The position numbers and the translations under genes were made by a program. From Actinomycetota bacterium (GTDB lineage: Bacteria; Actinomycetota; UBA4738): a stretch of 6,639 nt of DNA. Positions 1 through 5,569 of this stretch are shown here, in pieces (within the stretch, counting starts at the first letter, position 1; each line of letters begins with the position of its first letter). The stretch spans positions 1-6,639 of the forward strand of contig VAYC01000232.1 in the NCBI GenBank assembly GCA_005885025.1. The letters are read 5' to 3'. The notes beneath the pieces are model-generated. The model did no database searches and was not told where the DNA came from. It saw nothing but the letters and a program-made list of their open reading frames with translations.

Positions 1-18
1 AACGAATGGGTCGGCCCC

Positions 19-963
19 ATGAGCCGGTCGCGGACGCAGTCCCTGGAGGCGGCCGAGCGCATCCTGCGAACGGCGTGTGGCCCGCGACTTCGTCTGGGCT
101 TCCCCCTGGCGCCGCTCACGAGCTTCCGGCTGGGTGGTCCTGCAGCGCTCTACGTGGAAGCCGAGAGCGACGCCGATCTGGCGGCGGTGGCCGAAGCCCT
201 CGATTCGACGGGCATCCCATGGACGGTGATCGGCAAGGGGTCGAACCTGCTCGTCTCGGACCGCGGATTCTCGGGGCTGGTCATCCGGCTGGGAAAAGGA
301 TTCCGGTGGGCGGCACGGAACGGGGAGGAGCTCCTCGCCGGAGGGTCGATGCCCCTGCCCGCGATGTCGGGTGTGGCGCTGACCCATTCGCTGTCCGGTC
401 TGGAGTTCGGCGTGGCCATACCCGCGTCACTGGGCGGAGCGGTGAGGATGAACGCAGGAGCCCATCACCATTCGATGGAGGAGGTACTGCGGAGCATCGA
501 CGTGTACTCGCTCCCGCAAGCCATGCGTTCGGTCCTCGCGGCGGATGAGGCAGACTTCGCCTATCGGCATTCGAGCCTGCCGGAGGGATCCATCGTGGTG
601 GGGGCGACCGTCCGATTGCGCGCCGGTCGCCAGGAGGACATCCGCAGGGAGATGGAGGCTGCCCGCTCGTGGCGGCGGGCCACCCAGCCGCTGGCCGAGC
701 CGAACTGCGGCAGCGTGTTCAAGAACCCACCTGGCGACCACGCGGCTCGGCTTGTGGAAGCGGCGGGAGCGAAGGCGCTGTCGGTGGGCGGAGCTTCGGT
801 CTCGGAGAAACACGCCAACTTCATCGTGGCCCGGAGCGGGGCGACCGCCGAGGACGTTCACCGTTTGATCGGGATGGTGCAGGACGCCGTCGAGCAGCGT
901 TTCGGAGTGAACCTGGAGACGGAGGTGCAACGTGTCGGCGATTTCGACCTCGCATCCCTCTAG
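19..963 (+). CDS. murB: UDP-N-acetylmuramate dehydrogenase MurB
   Basis: This is the FAD-dependent cytosolic reductase that uses NADPH to turn UDP-GlcNAc-enolpyruvate into UDP-MurNAc, the second committed step of peptidoglycan synthesis. The 314-residue protein has the family landmarks in order: TSFRLGGPA (34-42), the FAD-binding GKGSNLLVSD (72-81), IPASLGGAVRMNAGA (134-148), YRHSS (182-186) with the expected active-site Arg183, GSVFKNP (231-237) with the proton-donating Ser232, EKHANFIV (263-270) and LETEV (299-303) with the catalytic Glu302. The short form lacking the E. coli-type insertion suggests type II MurB. The Ala-Ser after IP is unusual, since most homologues have IPG. The ATG at 19 sits in an ATGA, which would give a 4-nt overlap with an upstream gene, perhaps murC. 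The frame is open to the window edge, so a start further left cannot be excluded. Family assignment is firm. Confidence 0.96.
   Translation: MSRSRTQSLEAAERILRTACGPRLRLGFPLAPLTSFRLGGPAALYVEAESDADLAAVAEALDSTGIPWTVIGKGSNLLVSDRGFSGLVIRLGKGFRWAARNGEELLAGGSMPLPAMSGVALTHSLSGLEFGVAIPASLGGAVRMNAGAHHHSMEEVLRSIDVYSLPQAMRSVLAADEADFAYRHSSLPEGSIVVGATVRLRAGRQEDIRREMEAARSWRRATQPLAEPNCGSVFKNPPGDHAARLVEAAGAKALSVGGASVSEKHANFIVARSGATAEDVHRLIGMVQDAVEQRFGVNLETEVQRVGDFDLASL
921..925 (+). promoter_or_regulatory. Ribosome binding site of ftsQ inside murB
   Basis: GGAGG lies six bases before the GTG at 932, inside the last codons of murB. It fixes the ftsQ start and implies a 32-nt overlap of the two genes, so they are almost certainly cotranscribed. 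Confidence 0.75.
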
Positions 964-1759
964 CGGCATCGCGCTGCGCCCGGAGGCGCCGTCGCTGGCG
1001 CTGCCCGTCCGGGGTGGGTTCGCTCGGTGGGCTGTTCTGAGTCTCGGGCTGGCGATCGTGCTCGGAGCCGGATGGTGGGTCACCAACTCACCGGTGTTCG
1101 ACCTCCGGTCCCTTCAGGTACGAGGAAACGAGCACGTGACAGCAGCGGAGGTGGCGCGCCTGTCGGGGCTCACCCGGAACACGAACGTGCTCTGGTTCGA
1201 GAGCGGCGCGGTCGAGCGACGGCTGGAATCCGATCCATGGATCCTCGACGCGCGGATCTCTCGGAGTCTCCCCGCGGGGATCAGCATCATGCTCGAGGAG
1301 CGGGTCCCGATCGCGGTGACGAACGGTCGGCACCCGATGCTGCTCGCGGGGGATGGGATGGTGCTGGGACCGGCGGGGGCGGACGTTCGCCTGCCGGTCG
1401 TGGAGACGACCGCGAGACTGGCGCCGGGCGACCGGATCTCGGCGTCCGACGCGCTCGCCGTGGTGCGAAGCCTTCCCGCCGATTTCCTTCCGGAAGTGGC
1501 TACCGTGGGCCGCCAGGGCCACGGACCGCTGGTGCTGGCCTTGAGAGATGGAGTGCAGGCGTTGTACGGAGACGCCACGGCGGCCACCTCCAAGTCGGAG
1601 ACACTGCGAGCGGTCCTGGCCTGGGCAGCGCGGAACGGAGTCCGGCCCGGGTCCGTGGACGTGCGGGCTCCCACCGCTCCGGCTCTGCATCCCTACGTGA
1701 CTGGACCGCGCAGCTCTCCGGCTGCATCGCCCAGTGCATCTTCACAACCCGGGGGTTGA
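932..1759 (+). CDS. ftsQ: Cell division protein FtsQ (DivIB family)
   Basis: FtsQ is a single-pass membrane protein of the divisome. It scaffolds FtsB and FtsL and so controls septal peptidoglycan synthesis by FtsW and FtsI. The 275-residue product shows a cytoplasmic N-terminus of about 32 residues, one hydrophobic helix (about 33-50), a POTRA domain (about 56-127: FDLRSLQVRGNEHVT, then DPWILDARISRSLP and LEERVPIA) and a beta domain to about 247. It ends in a Pro/Ser/Ala-rich tail of about 28 residues, which is probably disordered. The GTG start is chosen for the GGAGG six bases upstream. Overlap with murB and the position just before ftsZ match the actinobacterial and Gram-positive dcw order. 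The ends of the gene carry regulation too: the stop codon lies inside a likely -35 box for ftsZ. Sequence identity among FtsQ proteins is low, so the call rests on architecture plus context. Confidence 0.93.
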   Translation: MSAISTSHPSSGIALRPEAPSLALPVRGGFARWAVLSLGLAIVLGAGWWVTNSPVFDLRSLQVRGNEHVTAAEVARLSGLTRNTNVLWFESGAVERRLESDPWILDARISRSLPAGISIMLEERVPIAVTNGRHPMLLAGDGMVLGPAGADVRLPVVETTARLAPGDRISASDALAVVRSLPADFLPEVATVGRQGHGPLVLALRDGVQALYGDATAATSKSETLRAVLAWAARNGVRPGSVDVRAPTAPALHPYVTGPRSSPAASPSASSQPGG

Positions 1760-1784
1760 CCGACCCATCTACGTGTTGTAGTGT
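1756..1784 (+). promoter_or_regulatory. Likely housekeeping-sigma promoter for ftsZ
   Basis: TTGACC (1756-1761) is followed after exactly 17 bases by TAGTGT (1779-1784). This fits the actinobacterial vegetative pattern TTGACN-N17-TANNNT. The -35 box overlaps the TGA stop of ftsQ. Transcription would begin near 1790, giving ftsZ its own mRNA with a leader of about 160 nt. The match is by eye, with no transcript data. Confidence 0.6.
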
Positions 1785-1796
1785 CCCGTCCTTGTG

Positions 1797-1836
1797 GGTG
1801 AGGTTTACATAACACTCACCTTGCAGTTGAGGTGAA
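1797..1836 (+). promoter_or_regulatory. Two competing hairpins at the 5' end of the ftsZ leader
   Basis: GGTGAG (1797-1802) pairs with CTCACC (1815-1820). The stem is extended inward by GTT/AAC with one bulged A, leaving a five-base loop. The same 3' arm can instead pair forward, with TCACCT (1816-1821) against AGGTGA (1830-1835). The two structures cannot form together, which is the layout of a folding switch or of a stability element at the transcript start. The pairing is seen directly; any function is inferred. Confidence 0.4.
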
Positions 1837-1837
1837 G

Positions 1838-1951
1838 ATCCGGCAAAGGTCCTGCAGGGAAGCAGGGACGCAAGCGCCGGCACGGGCGGGAACGGCACTT
1901 TCCCCAGGTAGAAAAGGCCCTGGTCAGGGCCCCGGGAGGGAGGAGAGCACC
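1838..1951 (+). ncRNA. Candidate cyclic-di-GMP-I (GEMM)-like riboswitch in the ftsZ leader
   Basis: The segment carries the spaced signature of the cyclic-di-GMP-I aptamer. CCGGC followed by AAA (1840-1847) comes first, then a stem CCTGC/GCAGG (1851-1855, 1862-1866) with a purine loop AGGGAA, then GGGACGCAAGC (1865-1875) and GCCGG (1876-1880), which pairs back to the first CCGGC. The class consensus is GGCAAA, a GNRA-capped stem, then GGGACGCAAAGCC. After it comes a second stem GGGAA/TTCCC (1888-1892, 1900-1904) and AGGTAG (1906-1911), similar to the class 3' element. The deviations are one A fewer after GACGC, a hexaloop in place of a tetraloop, and no clear copy of the 3' closing stem. A hairpin GGCCCT/AGGGCC (1916-1921, 1926-1931) abuts the ribosome binding site. 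TTCCC of the second stem could also pair with GGGAG in that site, so a translational switch is conceivable. It is structured with fair confidence; the class is uncertain. Confidence 0.45.
1935..1945 (+). promoter_or_regulatory. Strong purine-rich ribosome binding site of ftsZ
   Basis: The run GGAGGGAGGAG ends six bases before the ATG at 1952. It decides that start over the upstream in-frame GTG at 1832, whose 40 extra codons would lie in the structured leader and look nothing like FtsZ. It follows directly on a six-pair GC hairpin that could limit access. Confidence 0.7.
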
Positions 1952-3056
1952 ATGCAGTCTCCCCAGAACTACCTCGCCGTCATCAAGGTGGTGGGTATTG
2001 GGGGCGGCGGGGTGAACGCCGTCAATCGGATGATCGAGTCTGGCCTCAGGGGCGTCGAGTTCATCGGCATGAACACCGATGCCCAGGCCCTTCTGATGTC
2101 TGAAGCTGACGTTAAGCTTGATATCGGCAGAGACACAACTCGAGGGTTAGGCGCAGGCTCTAATCCCGAAGTGGGGCGCCGGGCCGCTGAAGAGCACCGC
2201 ACGGAGATCGAAGAGATCCTCAAGGGCGCCGACATGGTCTTCATCACCGCGGGCGAGGGCGGCGGAACCGGGACCGGCGGGGCTCCCCTGGTTGCCGACG
2301 TAGCCAAGAATCTTGGGACCCTCACCATCGGGGTCGTCACGCGTCCGTTTTCTTTCGAGGGGCGGAAGCGCGCCATGCAGGCCGACATCGGCATCGCGGA
2401 GCTCAAGCAGGCGGTCGACACTCTGATCGTGGTACCGAACGACCGACTCCTCCAAGTCTCCGATCCCTCGACACCCGTTATCGACGGCCGACCAGGTCCT
2501 GTATCAGGGCGTGGACGGCATCACGTCGCTGATCATGACCCCCGGCCTGATCAACCTCGACTTCGCCGACGTGAAGGCAGTCATGACCGGAGCGGGGTCG
2601 GCGCTGATGGGCATCGGCCATGGCTCAGGCGAGGGCAGGGCAGAGGATGCGGCCAGGTCGGCCATCTCCTCCCCGTTGCTCGAGGCTTCGATCGAAGGCG
2701 CCAAGGGCGTCCTGCTGTCGATCGCCGGCCCGTCGGACCTTGCGCTGCACGAGGTGAACCGGGCCGCAGAGACCATCACCAAGGTGGCTCATCCCGACGC
2801 GAACATCATCTTCGGCGCGGTCATCGACGACGCCCTGGGTGATCAGGTGCGGGTGACGGTCATCGCGGCCGGCTTCGACAAGCTCGGGGCCGGCTCCCTG
2901 GCCAGGGTTCTCGAGACCGAGCCTCGGAGAGGCGAGCGCGAGGCGGTCCCATCCCTGTTGGAGGACGAAGATGAGGAGATGTTCAAGCCCGCGCCGGCCA
3001 CCGTGGTGTTCGACGCGGACGAGGATCTGGACATCCCGGACTTCTTGAAGGGCTAG
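1952..3056 (+). pseudogene. ftsZ: Cell division GTPase FtsZ, interrupted by a frameshift near 2486
   Basis: FtsZ is the tubulin-like GTPase that forms the cytokinetic ring. From 1952 to 2485 one frame gives 178 good residues: GIGGGGVNAVNRM (15-27), NTDAQAL (41-47), the GTP-binding signature GEGGGTGTGG (101-110), TRPFSFEGRKR (130-140) and PNDRLLQ (162-168). From 2487 to 3056 another frame gives 189 more: ADQVLYQG at the start of helix H7, the T7 loop GLINLDFADVK with the catalytic Asp, the C-terminal domain, an acidic linker and the tail DIPDFLKG, the likely SepF-binding peptide. Between Asp178 and ADQ the family has four residues (Ala-Phe-Arg-x), but only one G remains, a net loss of 11 nt. 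As written, translation would leave frame and stop at 2840-2842, giving a 296-residue product without T7 loop or tail. Repaired, it would be about 371 residues, a normal length. An essential gene is unlikely to be dead, so I suspect a sequence or assembly fault. Confidence 0.93.
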
Positions 3057-3066
3057 AGCACGCGCG

Positions 3067-3141
3067 GCCCCCATCCATGTGGGGGCGGGGAGCAACGAGG
3101 CGTCCTTCCCCCGCCTCGTGGAATCCTTCCCGCCCCCACGT
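3067..3141 (+). terminator. Alternative hairpins between ftsZ and pgeF, possible terminator or attenuator
   Basis: GCCCCCAT (3067-3074) can fold on GTGGGGGC (3079-3086) with loop CCAT. The same GTGGGGGC arm also starts a longer stem: 3077-3092 pairs almost continuously with 3126-3141 (16 pairs, two of them G-U). This stem encloses a perfect 8-bp hairpin, ACGAGGCG/CGCCTCGT (3095-3102, 3112-3119). The long form is followed by TTCATTT, which is only weakly U-rich. This may end or reduce transcription after ftsZ or protect the mRNA end. The pairing is seen directly; the role is inferred. Confidence 0.45.
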
Positions 3142-3187
3142 TCATTTCCACCGGCGCCGCGGCTCGCTCTCGTATTAGGGTCGTTCC

Positions 3188-3967
3188 GTGCTCGACCGCC
3201 GCGTCCTCGACCATGACGTGACCGTGCTCGTGGCTCCGCGACTGGAGTCGGAAGGCTTCCTCGTCGCGTTCAGCGAGCGCTCGGGAGGGGTGAGCGATGG
3301 CCCATTCCGCGGGTTGAACCTGGGTCTGAAGAGCGGCGACGATCCCGACGTGGTGAGAGAGAACCGTCGCCGCCTCATCCGGGCCCTCGGTATCGCTGCG
3401 TTCGCGTGCCCTCGACAGGTGCATTCGACCAATGTGGTCCGCGTGGGGCCCGAGTCCGCCGGCATGGGATTCGTCGACCCCGCAAACGGGATCCCGGCCG
3501 CCGACGCCTTGGTGACCGCCTCTCCGGGCGTTCCGATCGCGGTGTTGACCGCCGATTGCGTGCCCGTGGCCCTGGTCGATCCCGCGGCGGGGGAGATCGC
3601 GGTGGTTCACGCCGGTTGGCGGGGGGTCGCCGCAGGCATGGTTCGGGCGGCCCTGGGCGCGTTCGCCAACCCCGCCGGTGTGGAGGCCGTCGTCGGTCCG
3701 GCCGTGGGCCCCGACCACTACGAGGTCGGGGAGGATGTGGCGGCGGCGGTCTCGGCTGCGTCGGAGGGTGGCGCAATCACCCGGCGGGAGCGATCGCGGC
3801 TCCTGCTCGACCTCCCCGGCACGGTTGCGCGGACGCTCCGGAACCTCGGCGTCAGGCAGGTCGAGCACGTCCAGGAATGCACGGCGTGCCAGCCCGAGCG
3901 GTTCTTCTCCTATCGTCGCGATGGCCGGACCGGACGCCAGGGTCTCATCGCGGTGCGCCTGTCCTGA
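3188..3967 (+). CDS. pgeF: Peptidoglycan editing factor PgeF (multicopper-oxidase-like YfiH/YlmD family)
   Basis: This family hydrolyses UDP-MurNAc carrying a wrongly attached L-Ser in place of L-Ala, which keeps faulty stem peptides out of the wall. Members have also been described as polyphenol oxidases or purine nucleoside-active enzymes. The 259-residue protein shows GGVSDGPFRGLNLGLKSGDD (33-52), ENRRRL (58-63), and the three metal or catalytic positions in RQVHS (His79), TADCVPV (Cys124) and HAGWRG (His141). GPAVGPDHYEVG (170-181) and CTACQPERFFSYRRDGRTGR (231-250) follow. In the fourth motif a His stands where a small residue or Cys is usual before YEVG. The GTG at 3188 has only a weak AGGG seven bases before it; TAGGGT at 3176-3181 could be a -10 box, but no matching -35 is visible. 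The place between ftsZ and yggS is typical for Actinomycetota and Bacillota. Confidence 0.93.
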   Translation: MLDRRVLDHDVTVLVAPRLESEGFLVAFSERSGGVSDGPFRGLNLGLKSGDDPDVVRENRRRLIRALGIAAFACPRQVHSTNVVRVGPESAGMGFVDPANGIPAADALVTASPGVPIAVLTADCVPVALVDPAAGEIAVVHAGWRGVAAGMVRAALGAFANPAGVEAVVGPAVGPDHYEVGEDVAAAVSAASEGGAITRRERSRLLLDLPGTVARTLRNLGVRQVEHVQECTACQPERFFSYRRDGRTGRQGLIAVRLS

Positions 3968-3976
3968 CAGGGGTGC

Positions 3977-3982
3977 GAGGGG
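3977..3982 (+). promoter_or_regulatory. Ribosome binding site that fixes the yggS start
   Basis: GAGGGG lies eight bases before the GTG at 3991. The frame is open far upstream into pgeF, so this site, together with the point where similarity to YggS begins, decides the start. In-frame GTGs at 3973 and 4015 lack an equally good site. Confidence 0.6.
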
Positions 3983-3990
3983 ACACAGAG

Positions 3991-4734
3991 GTGGCCGACC
4001 CATCGGTAGGGCGGGTGCCCGACCTGCGTGCGGCCATCGATCAGGTTCGCGCCGGGATCGCACGGGCGTGCGACCGTGCCGGGCGAACGTCGAACGAGGT
4101 CGTGCTGGTCGCCGTCACCAAGACCGTTTCGATCGAGGCGATCCGCACGGCGCGGACGATGGGGCTGGAGCACTTCGCGGAGAATTACGCGGGCGAGCTC
4201 GCCGAGAAAGCACCGCTGGTCCCCGCGACCTGGCACTTCGTCGGCAAGCTCCAGACGGGAACCGCGCCGCGGGTGGCCGATCACGCCGACGTGGTGCACT
4301 CGGCGGAGCCCGGACGAGCCCTCGAGCGGATGGCCGCGCGAGCAGCCCGCAGGGGAAAGCAGATCCGCTGCCTGGTCCAGGTGGACTTCACCGGGCGCCG
4401 ACAGGGCGTCTCGCCCGAGGAGGTGGTGGAGTTCCTGGGAACCGCTGAGGGGCTTGCCGGGATCGAGCCGGTAGGGCTCATGACCCTTCCCCCTTGGACG
4501 GAGGACCCCGAGGCCACTCGCCCGTGGTTCGCCAAGCTCCGGGAGCTCCGCGACCAGCTTCGAGAGGTGCGGCCCGGCCTCACCGAGCTCTCGATGGGGA
4601 TGTCCGGAGACTATGAGGTTGCGGTGGAGGAAGGCGCTACGATGGTGCGGGTCGGGACCGCCCTATTCGGCCCCCGGCCCCCGGATCGCGTCCCGGACTC
4701 CGACAGGAGCCCGGGTAGGCGAGGACCGCGCTGA
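3991..4734 (+). CDS. yggS: Pyridoxal phosphate homeostasis protein YggS/YlmE (PLPBP)
   Basis: This is a cytosolic, single-domain TIM-barrel protein of the fold-type III PLP family. It binds pyridoxal 5'-phosphate and keeps vitamin B6 and amino-acid pools balanced, with no known enzymatic turnover. The 247-residue product has the PLP lysine in VAVTKT (Lys44), HFAENYAGEL (61-70), WHFVGKLQTG (81-90), GLMTLPPW (162-169) and the phosphate-binding SMGMSGDYEVAVEEGATMVRVGTALFG, written here in two parts as SMGMSGDYEVA (201-211) and GATMVRVGTALFG (215-227). Two usual features differ: most relatives have GEN for the AEN here, and LQxNK where this one reads LQTGT. The C-terminus carries about 20 basic and Pro-rich residues beyond the barrel. 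It starts 23 nt after pgeF and ends 11 nt before sepF, so it sits in one operon with both. The identification is secure, the start moderately so. Confidence 0.93.
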   Translation: MADPSVGRVPDLRAAIDQVRAGIARACDRAGRTSNEVVLVAVTKTVSIEAIRTARTMGLEHFAENYAGELAEKAPLVPATWHFVGKLQTGTAPRVADHADVVHSAEPGRALERMAARAARRGKQIRCLVQVDFTGRRQGVSPEEVVEFLGTAEGLAGIEPVGLMTLPPWTEDPEATRPWFAKLRELRDQLREVRPGLTELSMGMSGDYEVAVEEGATMVRVGTALFGPRPPDRVPDSDRSPGRRGPR

Positions 4735-4745
4735 AGAGGAGGAGC

Positions 4746-5219
4746 ATGGCTGGGGTCTGGAAGAAGACGTTGCAGTACCTCGGTCTGGTCGAGGACGACG
4801 AGCTCGAAGAGCTCGAGGACGCCGATGCTTCCACGGCCCCGCCGGAGCCGACGTCGGTCCGGCGCATCGCGCGGACGGAGATGCCGGTGACTGATCGGCC
4901 GGAAGCGATCGTACGGACCATGCCTTCCACTCGGAGGGCGACCGCCGCGATCCATCGCGCCGAGCCGCGTAGATTCAACGAGGCCCGGGAGATCGGGGAA
5001 CGGTTCCGCCAGGGCGTCCCGGTGATCATGAACCTCCAGTCCACGGAGGACGCCATCGCTCGCCGCCTGGTCGATTTCGCATCGGGCCTCGTGTTCGGGC
5101 TCGATGGCAAGATCGAGATGGTTGCCTCGCGCGTGTACCTGCTCACTCCGGCGAACATGGAAGTGTCCGCCGAGGAGCGCGAACGCATCGTGGAAGGGGG
5201 CTTCTTCAACCAGTTCTGA
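4746..5219 (+). CDS. sepF: Cell division protein SepF, FtsZ membrane anchor
   Basis: SepF tethers FtsZ filaments to the membrane and shapes the septum. The 157-residue protein starts with an amphipathic helix (MAGVWKKTLQYLGL, 1-14) that would insert in the membrane, followed by a very acidic stretch (EDDELEELEDAD, 16-27). A Pro/Arg-rich linker runs to about 75. The globular SepF domain covers about 76-141, with VPVIMNLQS (91-99), RRLVDFASGLVFGLDG (106-121) and YLLTPANM (131-138). It ends in GGFFNQF. The ribosome binding site AGGAGGAG (4737-4744) lies directly before the ATG. No ftsA lies beside ftsZ, so SepF is probably the main anchor here and would bind the C-terminal DIPDFLKG peptide of FtsZ. 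Length and domain order are normal for Actinomycetota. Confidence 0.96.
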   Translation: MAGVWKKTLQYLGLVEDDELEELEDADASTAPPEPTSVRRIARTEMPVTDRPEAIVRTMPSTRRATAAIHRAEPRRFNEAREIGERFRQGVPVIMNLQSTEDAIARRLVDFASGLVFGLDGKIEMVASRVYLLTPANMEVSAEERERIVEGGFFNQF

Positions 5220-5293
5220 TCGCGCTCCGCGGCCGGCTCGGACGGAAGGCGGGGGGGCGCTCTCAGACCTCGACCGGGCCATGGAGATCAGGC

Positions 5294-5557
5294 ATGCATA
5301 TCATCTGCATCCTGCTCACGCTCTACATGCTCGTGCTCATCGCGAGCGTGGTGATCTCTTGGGTCGCCGCGGTGCGTCCCTTGCCGTACTCGGGTCCAGT
5401 CAGGCAGGTCATCGACTTCATCCTCGCTATTACGAACCCCGTCTTTCGACTGGTTCGCGGGGTGCTTCCCCCCCTGCCCCTGGGAGGGCTGGGCATTGAC
5501 CTGTCGCCGATAATCGTCTTCATTGTGCTGGGAGTGGTGTTGGGCGTCATTTGCTGA
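5294..5557 (+). CDS. yggT: YggT family membrane protein (YlmG)
   Basis: This small integral membrane protein has 87 residues and two hydrophobic helices, about 3-26 and 68-86. The loop between them carries the family marks RPLPYSGPVRQVIDF (28-42), ITNPVFRLVRGVLPP (46-60) and the GIDLSPII pattern (67-74). The exact role is unknown; relatives sit beside sepF in Gram-positive bacteria and cyanobacteria, and plastid relatives are involved in nucleoid or thylakoid organisation. GGAG at 5283-5286 lies seven bases before the ATG. A 74-nt gap with no evident structure separates it from sepF, and divIVA begins 12 nt after its stop. Its inclusion in the division cluster suggests a part in division or membrane organisation, which is inference. 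Confidence 0.92.
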   Translation: MHIICILLTLYMLVLIASVVISWVAAVRPLPYSGPVRQVIDFILAITNPVFRLVRGVLPPLPLGGLGIDLSPIIVFIVLGVVLGVIC

Positions 5558-5561
5558 GGGG
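5556..5561 (+). promoter_or_regulatory. Ribosome binding site of divIVA at the yggT stop
   Basis: GAGGGG overlaps the TGA of yggT and lies eight bases before the ATG at 5570. It favours that ATG over the GTG at 5561, which is itself part of this purine run. The two genes are probably translationally coupled. Confidence 0.6.
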
Positions 5562-5569
5562 TGCGCGCC

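Noticed and set aside
2..22. Possible last codons of murC (TNGSAP, stop TGA at 20-22)
   Set aside because: An ATGA overlap with murB would be natural, but six codons are too few to identify and the codon choice is not decisive.
2114..2126. AAGCTTGATATCG, identical to part of a cloning-vector polylinker
   Set aside because: It encodes the conserved Lys-Leu-Asp-Ile of FtsZ in frame and the flanks are normal FtsZ; chance match, though it falls within the rare-codon patch.
2480..2515. Programmed ribosomal frameshift in ftsZ
   Set aside because: No slippery heptamer is visible, and four conserved residues are missing, which a ribosomal shift would not explain.
2511..3056. Separate gene starting at the GTG at 2511
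   Set aside because: There is no ribosome binding site, and the sequence upstream in the same frame (ADQVLYQG) is also FtsZ; it is simply the second part of the broken ftsZ.
3406..3990. Upstream extension of the yggS frame into pgeF
   Set aside because: The extra 195 codons are Arg/Gly-rich noise overlapping PgeF motifs; YggS similarity and a ribosome binding site begin at 3991.
3053..4063. Long open frame on the minus strand across pgeF
   Set aside because: It lies opposite a clear pgeF and yggS start, has low-complexity Arg/His/Gly-rich translation and matches no family I recognise; it is a by-product of high GC.
4797..4818. Tandem GAGCTCGA units in sepF
   Set aside because: They encode the acidic Glu-Leu-Glu stretch of the linker with preferred codons; no sign of a functional DNA repeat.
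5220..5293. Gap between sepF and yggT as a promoter or RNA region
   Set aside because: I see no -35/-10 pair and no convincing hairpin; only the ribosome binding site of yggT.
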